Below, in pieces: positions 11,671-22,789 of a DNA stretch of 64,000 bases. This stretch comes from Solanum dulcamara (Eukaryota; Streptophyta; Magnoliopsida; Solanales; Solanaceae), in assembly GCF_947179165.1 (NCBI RefSeq), contig NC_077238.1, positions 70,787,257 through 70,851,256 of the forward strand, given 5' to 3'. The translations under genes and the position numbers were made by a program. Numbering within the stretch: position 1 is the first letter of the stretch; every line of letters starts with the position of its first letter. The notes beneath the pieces are model-generated. The model was given only the letters and a program-made list of their open reading frames with translations, had not been told where the DNA came from and made no database searches.

Positions 11671-12152
11671 ACGAGGCTCAATTGATGGTTGTCGGTTAGA
11701 CAAACTCCCTAAGAAGAGAAAATACTATATTATTTTGAGTTATATTTATTATCTTATTTTATTACAAAGCTTTAAAGTTTTCATTCTACTTGCATGTTTT
11801 ACTTTCAGTCAGTTATTTCAGCACTTATTTCAGTTTAATATTCAGTGAGTATATTTTTCTTCACCTATTTTACATATCGTACATTTCATATACTTACGTT
11901 TTTTGATGTTGTATTATTTTATGATGCAAATACAAGTGTTAGAAATCCTGAACAGGAGCATCGTTAAAGATCACATTCATCCAGCTTTTGGTGTGACTTC
12001 CTTGATTTTGTAGGAACCCTTTTTAGTTCATTTATTCAGCATTACTAGTTCTTTTGAGCTAGTCATGGGCCTATTCCGGTACCTATCTATAGTACTTTAG
12101 AGGCTTCATAGACAGAGTAGAGAGTTAGTTCAATATTTTGATCTCCTATTGG

Positions 12153-12735
12153 ATGATTTGAGGTTGGTGAGGTCACTTTGATAGAATCTGAATTTGTTTA
12201 TGAGGCTATGGAGAAAGTTAGACTTATTAGAGAGAGGTTGAGGACTGCCCAAAGCTGACAAAAATACTATAGAAAAGAAAAGAGCTTGAATTAGAAGTTA
12301 ATGATTGATTTTACTTAAAAATCTCACCTATGAAGGGTTTGATGTGTTTTGGTAAGAAAGGAAATCTTAGTCCCCGATATGTAGGCTAATATCAGATTTT
12401 AAGGCATTTCAATAAGGTGGCATATGAGTTGGATTTTCCTTCAGAATTGGCATCGGTGCATCCGATCTTTCATGTTTCTTTGTTGAAAAAGTGTATTGGT
12501 AATCCTACTTTGATTGTGCCATTGAAAAGTGTTGGTGTGAAAGAAAGTCTATTCTATGAAGAAGTTCCGATTGAGATTCTTGATCGTCAAGTCTGAAAGT
12601 TGAGAAATAAAGAAGTTGCTTTCATAAAGTTCTTTGGAGGAATTAATTAGGTGAGGGTGCTACTTGGGAGACCGAAGTCGATATGATATTCCATTATCCT
12701 CATTTCTTTTCCTCTGCTTCTATTTTAGCTTGAGG
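12153..12735 (+). pseudogene. Integrase C-terminus and chromodomain of a second Gypsy copy (Gypsy-3)
   Basis: The segment begins abruptly in the integrase with F-E-V-G-E and E-F-V-Y-E-A-M-E-K-V-R-L-I-R-E-R-L, followed by frame-shifted equivalents of the C-terminal region ([17 protein letters not shown]). The chromodomain part (12560-12710) matches [12 protein letters not shown] and A-T-W-E-T-E-V-D codons. Stops and frameshifts are present. A polypurine tract (CCCAAGGGGAAGAT, 12963-12976) and a complete LTR follow, so this is the genuine 3' end of an element whose 5' part is gone. Confidence 0.75.
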
Positions 12736-12977
12736 TATTAGCTCCTCCTGTTTACTATATTGAATTCATGTATTTCAGTTATTCTCATGTTTCTATATGC
12801 ATGCATGTTCATAAAATCAATTTTTAAAGTCATTGTTTAGCTTAGGGTTGAGTACTTCTTGGTTTTATGAATTTTGATATACTTTGCATTCATGTTGAGT
12901 TGTTAGATCTCTTTTTCTACTCTATTCATACTAGCTTGAGCCCCATTCGAGTACGAACGTTCCCAAGGGGAAGATAT

Positions 12978-15141
12978 TGTAACACCTCGGAAGTCAGAAA
13001 GTTTGGTTGGAAAAGGAAGTGCAAAAGTTTATGGTACAAATGGTTCTACGTCCCCTTTGTACGAACCGTATAAGGTTGTACGGATCATAGGAACTAGTCA
13101 TGGAATGAATCCCATACTTGGAATTTTTTTTAAATTTTTCAAAAATGGGTCTATGATCCGACCTATGGACCATACAGGGTCCCACGATCGATAGAAGATC
13201 ATCGTAGGTAAAGCCTGTAGGAGTGTCCGTAGATGGAGATTCAGAGAAGTTGAGTTTTGAACTTGTTCAGGACAAGAAGGTCTACGGTCCGTTGAACATT
13301 ATACGGACTGTAGAAGTTGGTCATAATGGGAACCTCTGAAACCTTGGGACTTTAGTACTTAGGTCTACAGATGTTTTGTACGGGCCATATAAAGACCCAC
13401 GGTTCGTAGAAGGGTCCCATAGACATTAGATTCAAAAACTCAGAAACCTCAAGGTGAATTCTACAGGCGGCTCCCTACGGACCATATAAGCTTTTACGGT
13501 CCGTAAAAGCACCCGTAGATGATCCTGTCGGTTAATTCTTCAGAGGTATTTTAGTTATTTTCTATTTTTTTAATACCTAATTTATGTCATTTTGGACCTA
13601 TTCCCAAGACCTATCACTACCCTTACACTTCAAAATCTACCCATTCCCTCCCATTCACTCAAAGCGCTCTCAAGAAATTCTCTCTCAAGGTCTTCTTCTC
13701 CAATCAAGCTAGGGTTTCAAGGATTCAAGTCTTGTCTTCAAGTTTCAAGGCTAGAATTCAGTGAGATAGGTGGAAATTTCATCCATGGATCTCTTTCCAT
13801 CCATGGTGTCCCAAAGAATCTTCAATCTCACTTTATGATTTCTTCTAAATACCTAGGGTTTTGATGATTTTGCATTGGGTTCAAATCAATTATGGTCTTA
13901 TTCATTATATTTGATCTTATTATGCATGATTTAATGTTAATTACATATATTGAAGAAATGTTATGTGAACCCATGCATTATGCCTATTCTGTAATTATAA
14001 ATTATGTTTGAGAATTATGCATGCATCATGAATTGAAGAAATTATGTTTTAAGGATGTTTTTAGATAAAGTATCAAGATGATTTTTATGAAACCAAAGTT
14101 TTTTCAAAGTGAAGTATTCTCATCATGAAGGATTTTCATGAACAAGTTTATTATGATTTAGATGCTTTAGATAAGTGTCTTTATGAATATGTTATGAAAT
14201 CATGATTTGTTAAAGGAGCTATTCATATGATTTATGTATGCTATGATGAATTTGGTACTAAAACATTCTTACCATGTTCAAAGCTAATGATATGTTATGT
14301 ATGCCTATTCTTGTTGAGAGTATCACCTAGCATCGAATTGGACTAGTGGCGATTATCCATATCCTAGAACTACGTGCACCCGTAGGATATCTCATTTGGA
14401 AAATCTACCTTAAGTTATTGGATCCACATATAGATCATGTCATTGTCCTTACCTGGAAAGTAGGACAACCTTTTTTTGGTGTGAGGAAGACATTGGACTC
14501 CATGTTATAGGTCACATAGTTTATATCAGTTAATGGTGTATCTCACTTATATTATGTTATGGTTATGGTTTTCTTACGAGTTTTGCATTGACCATATTTT
14601 ATTTTGCTAACGACGTTTAAAAGAGATTTTGTTATGTTTTAGATTGGTCATTGCATTATCATGTTTTATTTTATGCATTTCACATTCTCCATACTCAGTA
14701 CATTTCATAGTACTGACCACATACTTCTTTTGCCTATATTATTTTATTATATATTTCATGACACTTCTCATTAGGCCCGTGGTTAGTACAGGCTCCTCAC
14801 AGCTTTATAGTGTTGGTGAGTCATCATGTTCCGAGGACGTACATATTTGACTTGTTCAGACTTTATTTCAATTTTCCTTATGTTAAAGATAGCTAGAGAC
14901 ATGTTCTAGTATCTCATCTATGATAGAGGCTTTTCAAACATTAGATGGTTATGCAATTGTTGAATTGTATCTGATTTTCTTGTTATTCCATATTAGTTTA
15001 CGTCGAGACTTATCTTCCGCTTTTCAATTCATTTATTTATATTGATTTCTTTAGTATCATATTTAAGCTAAAAGGCTTATTTAGGGTCTTTCGGGATCCT
15101 ATTCGTCGTGTCACGTCTACGGTATAGCTTGGGTCATGACA
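12978..15141 (+). mobile_element. 3' LTR of Gypsy-3
   Basis: It starts TGTAACACCTCGG right after a polypurine tract and ends GGGTCATGACA, giving TG...CA ends and a length of 2164 bp. U3 (13000-13540) has many TACGG..CCGTA palindromes and a possible TATA at 13388-13396 (CCATATAAAG). A leader-like stretch with AAGCTAGGGTTTCAAGG is at 13705. The minus-strand solo LTR at 24857-27095 is the same family: the CTTTCGGGATCCTATTCGTC stretch near the end is shared with one change. No TSD could be assigned because the 5' side is deleted. Open frames inside are chance. Confidence 0.8.
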
Positions 15142-15797
15142 GTTTGTATAATTGAAGAAAATTCCCAGGGACGAATGTGTACTCCTAAATAGGTCCAATA
15201 TTGAGCTTTATGTGCCAGTGTGCAAATTAAATGAGCCAGGAATCTGTCTGAAAAGGGTTATGTAAGTTAGGACGATGGACCATAGTTGGTGTAGGTGATG
15301 GTTGGTTTATTTCCCAAATTACATTATGTGTGCATGTTAACTGTTTCATTAGTAATGTTTGTACATTACATATTTAGGGAACAAGGAAATGAACGTGGCA
15401 TGATATCTTATTATCAATTTCATGCAATCGACTTGTCTTAATTGTTTGTTGTTTTATAAGTGTTGTATTCATTGTGATTGTAATTGTGTGATATATGTGA
15501 TTCTTTGGTTGGCTTGTGTACCACACCTGGTATGAGATATCTATCTATTGGCTTGAGTATCACATCTGGTACAGGTTCTATCAATTGACTCGGATACCAC
15601 TTTTGGTACAGGTTCTATTATGGATGACTTGGGTACCATGCCTGGTACATGTTTCATTATATTTTTGTGAGTTGCTTTCATGGGTGAGCTGAATTTTATT
15701 TCTTGTTATGTAATTATTACATGTCGGTCCAAAAGTGGTCAAATTATTGAATTTAAAGCTAGGATGGTTCTTGTGTAGACCAAAATTGCATGTTAAA
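15142..15797 (+). other. Unclassified non-coding stretch with degenerate 48-bp repeats
   Basis: No coding sequence is recognised. At 15510-15655 four imperfect units of about 45-50 bases each contain a TACC..GGTA pair (for example GGGTACCATGCCTGGTACAT). Such repeats look like the non-coding part of a retroelement, but I cannot name it. The sequence continues after the hAT-type element at 16449. Confidence 0.5.
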
Positions 15798-16440
15798 TAG
15801 GGGTGTGTATTATTCGGATTAAACCAAAAAATCAAACCAAATTAAGTCGAATTTTAATTTGGATTGATTTTTCTGCTTTTGGTTTGGTTTCGAATTAAAA
15901 GTTTACTTTTTTTGATTTTTTGGTTTGGTTTCGAATTTAGAAAAATAAAAACTGAAAAACCGAAAAACCAAATCATTATATATATTACTAATTACATATA
16001 TAATATTTAGGTTAAGAATTAAAGTTATAATTAACTATTTTTATCTCCCTTTTTTAGTTAGATGATTTTTATCAAGGTATTAGTAATTTACCATATTAGG
16101 ATATTTAGGCCGATTCACTGCCATTCTTATTTCACTAAATATTGTGTTTTAAAATTTTACTCGTGATTTATTTTAGAAAGTATATTTAAGCGTTTCAATA
16201 TTATTACTTCTCGTTGTATGTAATTTGTATTTTTTAAACATGCAAATATAATATTGATTATGTTATTAATTATTGACATAACCGAATAGCCGAACCAAAA
16301 AAAATCAAACCAAAAAGAGAAAAACCGAACCAAATCAATTTTTTGGTTTGAATTGGATAACACTTTTTCAAAATCAAAAATCGAAAAAATCAAAATTGAA
16401 AAACATAAAATTGAATCGAAAAATCGAATGCACACCCCTA
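15798..16440. mobile_element. hAT-type TIR element with perfect 8-bp TSD
   Basis: The ends are TAGGGGTGTG at the left and CACACCCCTA at the right, a perfect 10-bp TIR. They are flanked by identical ATGTTAAA at 15790-15797 and 16441-16448. The body has CGGTTTGG and CCGAACC runs near both ends and an AT-rich middle. The 8-bp TSD and TAGGG start fit the hAT superfamily. At 643 bp with no transposase it is non-autonomous. Confidence 0.85.
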
Positions 16441-16448
16441 ATGTTAAA

Positions 16449-17400
16449 CACCATAAAGAAAGCCTTAGGGATCATTGGGTGGTCCGAATTACTTAAAAGA
16501 TGTGTTGAATCACATATGGATTGTTGTTGTGGTTTCAGACATGTCCCATGTGATTGCTAAGTTGGGTTGTTGATTGAAAGTCTCGCTTATATTAAAAAAC
16601 GTGGACTGAAAAATATCTGATAGGGGGATAGAGTCAAGATGGTCAAGGGCCAAGGGTCAGGATTGTTGGAATGGAATCTTAAGTGAAGGTGATGGACTGG
16701 CTACTGATAGTTAGTAAAATTGAATTCAGAATTGGAATTAGTACAATAATTCTAGTATTTGATAAGATAGGTAGGATTGGGAAGCCTTAATACGAAAAGA
16801 GGGTGGAATGGATTTTAAGTGTAGAGTTGGAAGCGGAATAAGGTAGGAGGCATGGGATAGAGTGTATTAGTTCATGGGTGGTATACCAGGGATGGTAAAA
16901 ACGTGTTGATAAGGACTTAGATTGTGTAACTTTCATATTGCATGTTTCTTCTGGATATTTACATGATGATGTCTATCAATACCTGTTGTTTGTACTGATA
17001 CTACTTTTGCTATGTCATTTGGTATAGTCTGATTGTAGGATCAGTGATGTTTCTTAGGTGAAGACGATAGTGATCTTTGGCAGCTTCTACTCCTCTCAAC
17101 ATAGGGTGGGAATTGTGTCTATTTTCTTATTGTTGCATATTCTTAGAAGCTCTTGTACCTGTTTAGACTAGTTCCTAAGGAGAGTTTTCTGTTGTATTTG
17201 CAAAAGCTTTCTTTTGTAATCAAGATTGAGTTTGATTCTTTTATTTTATAAAGGTGGTATATCACGTTTCTGTTGACTTTCACATTATCAGTTTTTAAAT
17301 CGAGTGATAAGGGTTTCCTATCTATTTGAGTCGTGACAGTTTCTCCAGAATTTTTTACCTTATTTGATTTTCTAACATAATTAGAATAACCTTTCTTGGT
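16449..17400. other. Unclassified intergenic stretch
   Basis: No gene is recognised. The first part (16449-17000) is G-rich on the plus strand with repeated GGATGG-like words, and resembles non-coding retroelement DNA continuing from 15142-15797. An open frame at 17143-17436 on the minus strand has no family I recognise and lies against a Copia LTR. Confidence 0.4.
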
Positions 17401-17439
17401 GGTAAAAGTTTTCTTATTGGAAAAGATCTCGTCCATAGT

Positions 17440-18169
17440 TAAGTTATTTCTTTCTTGAAGAAAAAGTTTGGACCTCTATAAATAAAAGATCTTTCTTCTT
17501 ATACCATAATATAATAACATCTATAATGTAGCCATTAAGTTTTTTTATTTATGGAGAAATTTATTCTCTCCACGATTTTAATATTTTTCTTTCTTATAAG
17601 TATTATCATATGTACATCAATTGTCCAAATCGATATCATAAAGTTTTTTCTATAGTTTTCTTGGTCATTTGATTTATTGAGCGCTACCATGATCTGTATT
17701 GTAAGTTTCCACACGATGTCCTAATTATTTTGATCCCAACAAGTGATATCAAAGTTAATGCTCCAATAGTTAAACGAGGTTGAAGACAGTTTTAAAGCAG
17801 TTCCAATTAAGCTGCAATCAATTTGACGATAATGAATTATTTTTTTTATCAGAAATAAGAAAATGGTCTGAAATATTATATGAGGAGATAAAATTTCAAA
17901 CATATTTTCAAATATCATGTTGCTCCATTTCAACTCATTCTTACTTTAACACATGGGCTCCAACTTTCAACCATGCTCATGACTTTTAACACGTGACTTC
18001 AATCTTCATATATCACTGTTTCTTCTTATAAGTATTATAATATATAGGCCAATTGACCAAATCAATATCATAAAGTTTTTCTATAGTTTTTTTTGGTCAT
18101 CTGATTTATCGCCGTCATGGTCTATATTGTAAGTTTGTGCATGACGCTCTGATTATTTCGATCCCAACA
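17440..18169 (+). mobile_element. Truncated Ty1/Copia: LTR, primer site, gag start, second LTR end
   Basis: The LTR part (about 17440-17741) has a TATA box (CTATAAATAAAAG, 17476-17488) and ends GATCCCAACA. Next comes TGATATCAAAG (17744-17754), a degraded form of the initiator-Met primer site TGGTATCAGAGC. A short gag-like stretch with Q-F-D-D-N-E follows at 17810-17860. The last 150 bases of the LTR then reappear at 18010-18169 (shared AATATCATAAAGTTTTTCTA), again ending GATCCCAACA. The body between the two LTRs is thus almost entirely deleted. Confidence 0.65.
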
Positions 18170-18507
18170 CCTCTCACACCTTCTCATTGTGGAGTATTCT
18201 TTTCACATGCTCAGACCATCTCAGTTTCGTTCCCCTCATCTTGTCCACCATGTAGGCCACTCTCACCTTATCCTGAATATCTTGTTCATAATCATTTCTC
18301 TCCTTGTATGACCGTGCATTCATCTAAGCATCCTCATTTCCGCTACTCGCATCTTTTGAATATGCGAATTTTTTATTGGCCGACACTCCGCCCCAAACAA
18401 CATAATTGGTTTAACCATTACGCTATAAAACTTATATTTAAATTTTAATGATATATTCTTATCACACAAGATATATACGATGCGAACTTTCATTTCATCC
18501 CATCTCT
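18170..18507 (-). pseudogene. RTE-type LINE fragment (C-terminal end of RT ORF)
   Basis: On the minus strand it reads L-C-D-K-N, F-G-A-E-C-R-P-I-K-N-S-H-I-Q-K-M and A-E-M-R-M-L-R. A degraded V-D-K-M-R-G-T-K-L-R-W-S-E-H-V-K-R follows. This is the tail of the RT protein of the RTE LINE also seen at 57484-58404. It ends against the Copia LTR at 18169 and is interrupted at its 5' side by an Au SINE. Confidence 0.75.
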
Positions 18508-18691
18508 TTTTTTTTCCGCCCAGTGTCCGGAGCCGGTATTGGAACCTCAATTATATCCGAATTGCGCATTATAGGATCCATTCGAGAGTAACGCTCCGAA
18601 AAATATCTTTCCTATACCCAGAACTTAAAGCTAAGACATCTGATTAAAAGTGAAGCAATTTCACCACCGCACCACAATCCATTTTCGTCAC
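18508..18691 (-). mobile_element. Au SINE with 14-bp TSD
   Basis: The 184-bp insert is flanked by identical TTCATCCCATCTCT at 18494-18507 and 18692-18705. On the minus strand it starts with the tRNA-like head (GGTGCGGTGGTGAAA, box A region), continues through a degraded box B (TTCTGGGTATAGG region), and ends in CCGGACACTGGGCGG and an oligo-A tail, seen as a T run at 18508. This order and the closing sequence match Au SINEs. The intact TSD means its ends are exact. Confidence 0.85.
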
Positions 18692-18705
18692 TTCATCCCA
18701 TCTCT

Positions 18706-19440
18706 GCCCCTCTCTCTTTACAAAATTAAAGAGTTTGGATTCGATTGCATCTAAGAATTCCTTTCTTTGACCATTTTGGATGTCAGTATATGACGTTAGA
18801 ATATTTTGACTGGAATATATGTTCCTTTTTGCTCAAGATTTGAATCTTTGGCTAGCTTTGCACAATTCTTATTGGACACACTGTATTTGCATCATATTTT
18901 TTTGACTAAAATACTTCAATTGGGATTTGTCACAAAGCATCACTTGGTTCCTACTCCCACCATCTCCTTACTTTATTGTTGAATTTCGAAACCAAAATCT
19001 TTCCTCTTTCAGAACTTAGATTTCATTTTCATTATATTTTCCACATTTAACTATTATTGTATAAAAAAGAATGTTCATAATTCACATTACATGCCTATTG
19101 TAGCCAGACATTTTAGCACAAATTGAGCCACTTTGAAAAATATTCTCCAACTAAAATAAATTATGTTTTCCTTAAAATAAATTAAGTGGGTTCATTGTAT
19201 TGTTTCTTTCAAAATTTTAGCTTAGAATTGAAACAATGCAAAAGCAAAAGATTTTTTGTTCTTTTGCTATTGGAGATCAAAGACTTTTTATCCAATAGCA
19301 AGGGGTGTCATCCATTATTTGACTTCTCCATTAGTTTTTTTCTATTTAATTTAGAGTATTTCGAATAAAATAAAATAAAAAAGCATGCAATCATAGTAGT
19401 GATAACAATGGGCTTGGGTTTTCATATTCTCTGTGTAAGA
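18706..19440. other. AT-rich intergenic DNA, nothing recognised
   Basis: I see no coding sequence, RNA gene or clear repeat boundary here. Confidence 0.5.
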
Positions 19441-19449
19441 TTTTATTCG

Positions 19450-19970
19450 ATAACCCCCCCCCCCCCCCCTCTCTCCCTTTTATTTGCTCTCCCCCTTATT
19501 CTTTCCCTATCCTTCCTCTTTCTGCTAGGTGATGACATGTATTAGTGCATATTTTGATATATTAGATACATGTATTTATATATATACATACTTATGAATG
19601 TATCAATGTATATTTTGATATAAGATATATGTATTTTTGATATCAGATACATGTATTTATGCACTGATATATTAAATATTTGATATTAAATACACTAATG
19701 AAATTGATATCAAATATACGAGATGAAATTGATATTGGATACACAGATACATAAAATTGTGAAACTCAGATACATTTTGAAATACATATACATAGGAGAG
19801 GCAAGTGAGAGAAGAGAGAGTAAGCGAGAGAGTCAATATATCCGAATACATCTAAATCACGCTTGAATACAGTGTATGTATCTAAAATAAATTACACTTA
19901 ATTTGACTTATGTGTATCTGAGATACATGTATCTATTCTGTCTGGTACATGTATCCGGAACAATATTTTT
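19450..19970. repeat. Poly-C tract, CT/GA tracts and GATACATGTAT repeats
   Basis: A run of 16 C (19454-19469) opens a CT-rich tract to about 19530. GATACATGTAT-type words and their variants recur between 19557 and 19800 and again at 19920-19955. A GA-rich tract lies at 19795-19835. The mirrored CT and GA tracts with a repetitive interior look like the inner part of a non-autonomous TIR element, but ends were not found. Confidence 0.5.
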
Positions 19971-20039
19971 CTGGCAGAAAAAAGATAATTAGAGAAGGAA
20001 AAACTACTTGATTGAGTGCTTTTTAAAAATTAATTACTG

Positions 20040-20365
20040 ATTTTAGCGATATTTTTTATGTATTACCATTTATAGCAATACATAGCAATACTATGATAAA
20101 TCTACACTTGTATTAAAAGTGAATTATGCATACAATATAAATGTATTATAAGTGTTTTAAAATATATATTATGTTTGTGTAGTAAGAAACTAACATAATG
20201 TATTATAAGTCTATTAAAATATATAATAAATGTATTATCCATCTATAAAACTTGTATTATATATGTTTTATAATTAGTTCTCTGCAATATGTATTAAAAC
20301 TGTATTATAAGTATTTAGTGAATTTTTTTTATTGCTATAAATGGTAAATATTTTTTTAATATTGT
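20040..20365. mobile_element. MITE-like inverted-repeat segment
   Basis: TTACCATTTATAGCAATA (20074-20091) is mirrored by TATTGCTATAAATGGTAA (20330-20347), a near-perfect 18-bp inverted repeat about 240 bp apart. The interior is an AT-rich series of TGTATTATAAGT-like repeats. Similar CTATAAAT(G/C)GTAA words occur at about 35810. The superfamily cannot be assigned because no TSD was seen. Confidence 0.5.
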
Positions 20366-20459
20366 ATATTTACGTAAGTTTCCCATTAAAGAAATTGTTG
20401 TTTCAACATGTAATTAGCACCAATAATAGTATGTTGGGCGTTGTTTTCCCAATTTTAAA

Positions 20460-20545
20460 GCAAAGGCCCATTTGGTTTCAAGGGTTGATTAAGTCCAACT
20501 AGGCCCAGTTTTAAAACATAAACCGGAAGGATATATATATAAACC
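20460..20545 (+). promoter_or_regulatory. Promoter-like cluster: two site II motifs and a TATA box
   Basis: AAGGCCCATTTGG (about 20464) and TAGGCCCAGTT (about 20499) match site II elements (TGGGCC/Y) common in plant promoters of translation and cell-cycle genes. They are followed by GGATATATATATAAACC (20528-20544). An ATG at 20571 opens only a six-codon frame and no gene follows. It may be a promoter remnant or a chance cluster. Confidence 0.3.
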
Positions 20546-20599
20546 TGACCAATCCGCGTCCAAGAGCTCCATGAACATCCTTAACCGCTAAGGACTACT

Positions 20600-21220
20600 C
20601 TCCATTGTGCTTAAGGGTGTTCAAAATTTTATATATGTAAATATAAAATAATATTTGACCTATTTATACAATGTAATTTTTCAATGAAAAATGTTCGAAT
20701 GACCACCGTAGCTCCGCCAGTCACTGCTACTACTACTAGTTGTAATTTCGTAGTTATGTAATACTAAGGATGGTATAAAAAAGTAATAAAATTCTATTAA
20801 TTTGCTAAAAAGGACAAGTAAAAAAAATCTATTAGCAAGAGTGAAGTAAAATAGTATTAAATAGATGAAGTATTTGATAGTAGAACAAGAAAATGGGAAA
20901 GAAATAAAGGTCAATATTGTTGTGAATTATTAAGAGGGGAAACTACTATGAAAAATTAAGGGGAAAAAAAATATTGACACAGCTGTGGGATTTGTCGCCT
21001 TAGACCACTCAGCCAAACTTTCAGATATATAAACAATTGTAGAGGTAATTTATAAAACCTTATATACTGAAGATTGTTACTCTCACTCTTCTTTAAATTC
21101 GTCAGGCATCATGACTGATGAGTGAAAAACTCTTGAGATTATCCATGAAACGAGTTTCAACAGTGCATGTTCCTAATCTTTGTGATATACATCATGTTGT
21201 GTGTATGTATATTTGTGTGA
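20600..21220. other. Intergenic, nothing recognised
   Basis: AT-rich sequence without a supportable gene. CTACTACTACTAG (20729) is the only short simple repeat seen. Confidence 0.4.
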
Positions 21221-21229
21221 TCTTTTAGA

Positions 21230-21920
21230 TAGGGGTGTTCACGGTTTGGATAAAAACTGATCCAAATCAAAAAATTAAATTAAATGAATCAAATAAATCG
21301 ATTTTTGGTTTGGTTTGGTTTTACATTTTAAAAACCGATAATATTTGGTTTGGTTTTGATTTTGTTCAAAAAAACCAAATAAATAATCGAATCGAACCGA
21401 CAAAGTATATACATATTTTTTAATAATACATACTTACATACATACATAATATATTACTTTTTATGAACTCTTTTTTATGTAAAAAATGCAGCACACTAAT
21501 TTAAAGTAGTAAGATATGATGCGTCTTTTATTTGTACAGCTATATCATTAGCTTATGCATTATTCAATAAGTTTATGTTATTTAGTACGTTGGATTAACT
21601 AACAATATATATAAATAGGAAGTTAAACATAGTTAAAATTCTAGTATAAGAATATAAGATCTAAAATGGCACGAAGATAATTAGTTTTTTTGAATGAATT
21701 ATTGTTTTTTTTCTCTTTTGAATGAATCTTTTTTTTTGTGTGTGTGTATGGTTAATAATTGAATAACCGAACCAAATCAAATCAAAATCGATAACATCCA
21801 AACCGATGGATGTATATTGTATTTAGTTTGATTTGATTTTAATAATTTTAAAATCGATTAAATTGATTTTGTTTTGATTTTGACCAATAACCAATCCAAA
21901 TTGACCGATGAACACTCCTA
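21230..21920. mobile_element. hAT-type TIR element with perfect 8-bp TSD
   Basis: The left end is TAGGGGTGTTCA and the right end TGAACACTCCTA, an 11-of-12 match when inverted. Identical CTTTTAGA flanks lie at 21222-21229 and 21921-21928. The body has TTTGGTTTGGTTTT near the left and AACCGATGG/AATAACCGAACC near the right. It is 691 bp with no transposase, the same family as 15798-16440 and 44735-45580. Confidence 0.85.
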
Positions 21921-22059
21921 CTTTTAGATGTTAAATTCTCATGGTAAAGAATATAAGGAAATAGGTTATATTTATCTTACTATTATTAAAAAAAAATATT
22001 TAATATTATCCTTTATTATACTTTTGACCTATATATGTCTTTAACGTTATGTTATTAGT

Positions 22060-22061
<2 letters not shown>

Positions 22062-22101
<40 letters not shown>
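22062..22101. repeat. (TA)n microsatellite
   Basis: An uninterrupted TA dinucleotide run of about 40 bases. It is likely to vary in length between individuals. Confidence 0.9.
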
Positions 22102-22103
<2 letters not shown>

Positions 22104-22780
22104 TTAACCTTGTAAAGTTACTTAAATCTGTCCTCCCTATTTAACTTAGATGGTATGCCAACTCACCGCATCATTCATTCTTGCTATGCCACTATCCAAA
22201 GTCGTCAATATACTTTCATCGTATATATCATCATCACCAACATATATATCATCTACCAATCTTTCATTTTCATTGGATATGGCAGTTTTCCTATAATGAG
22301 GAACAACTACGAAATATAAGTAGAAAATCAATTAATCCTCCATTCTCGTAAGAATAAATTACAATTTATAAATAAGGAACGTAGAGAAAAGGGTCAAAAT
22401 ACCTTTTTACTATAAGAAATAATTTATACATATTTTTGAGTTGAATATACCCTTCTCATTATATATTGACATGAATTTATCTTTATAATAAAAAATAAAA
22501 AAAGGACACGTTGGACGGCCAGAATCGAAAGAATCCATCTAATTTAAGCTGGAGGAGTAGGAATGATTTTGAAGGACGAATTTCAATATATTGTCTCGAA
22601 CTTTAAGTGTCATGGGTATAGCTTTAGCATTTCATTGGAAACCCATTAACAGTGAAAGAAATATGAAGTACTCATTCAGAAAATAACAAAAATTCAATAA
22701 AAATCCCTTTTCTTCTGTGGCTCTCGGTTTCTTCTTTTGCAACTTTTTCTTATGGTCTGTTTAGAAAGTCATATGGAATT
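22102..22780. other. Intergenic, nothing recognised
   Basis: A 61-codon minus-strand open frame (22146-22331) has an acidic stretch (G-D-D-D-I-Y-D-E) but no recognised family and no context. The rest is AT-rich. Confidence 0.4.
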
Positions 22781-22789
22781 AGAATTGGT

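Larger units (their letters stand above)
7554..12150 (+). mobile_element. Gypsy-1 3' LTR, rearranged and interrupted
   Basis: The LTR starts TGTAACACCCC. U3 (7600-7960) is rich in palindromic TACGG..CCGTA motifs. At about 8002 it is interrupted by a 2.2 kb Mutator-like element. LTR sequence resumes at 10211 and runs to about 12150, ending with the block that reads GAGGCTTCATAGACAGA. There it joins, without a recognisable LTR end, the integrase of another Gypsy copy. The LTR interior is duplicated: 10211-10668 repeats as 11120-11670, and the leader-like segment (10800-10890, containing CAGGTATGTAAGG) lies between the copies. The normal U3-leader-downstream order is therefore disturbed. Confidence 0.7.

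Noticed and set aside
17143..17436. 97-codon minus-strand frame
   Set aside because: No recognised family, adjoins an LTR promoter region, and the plus strand there looks like Copia U3.
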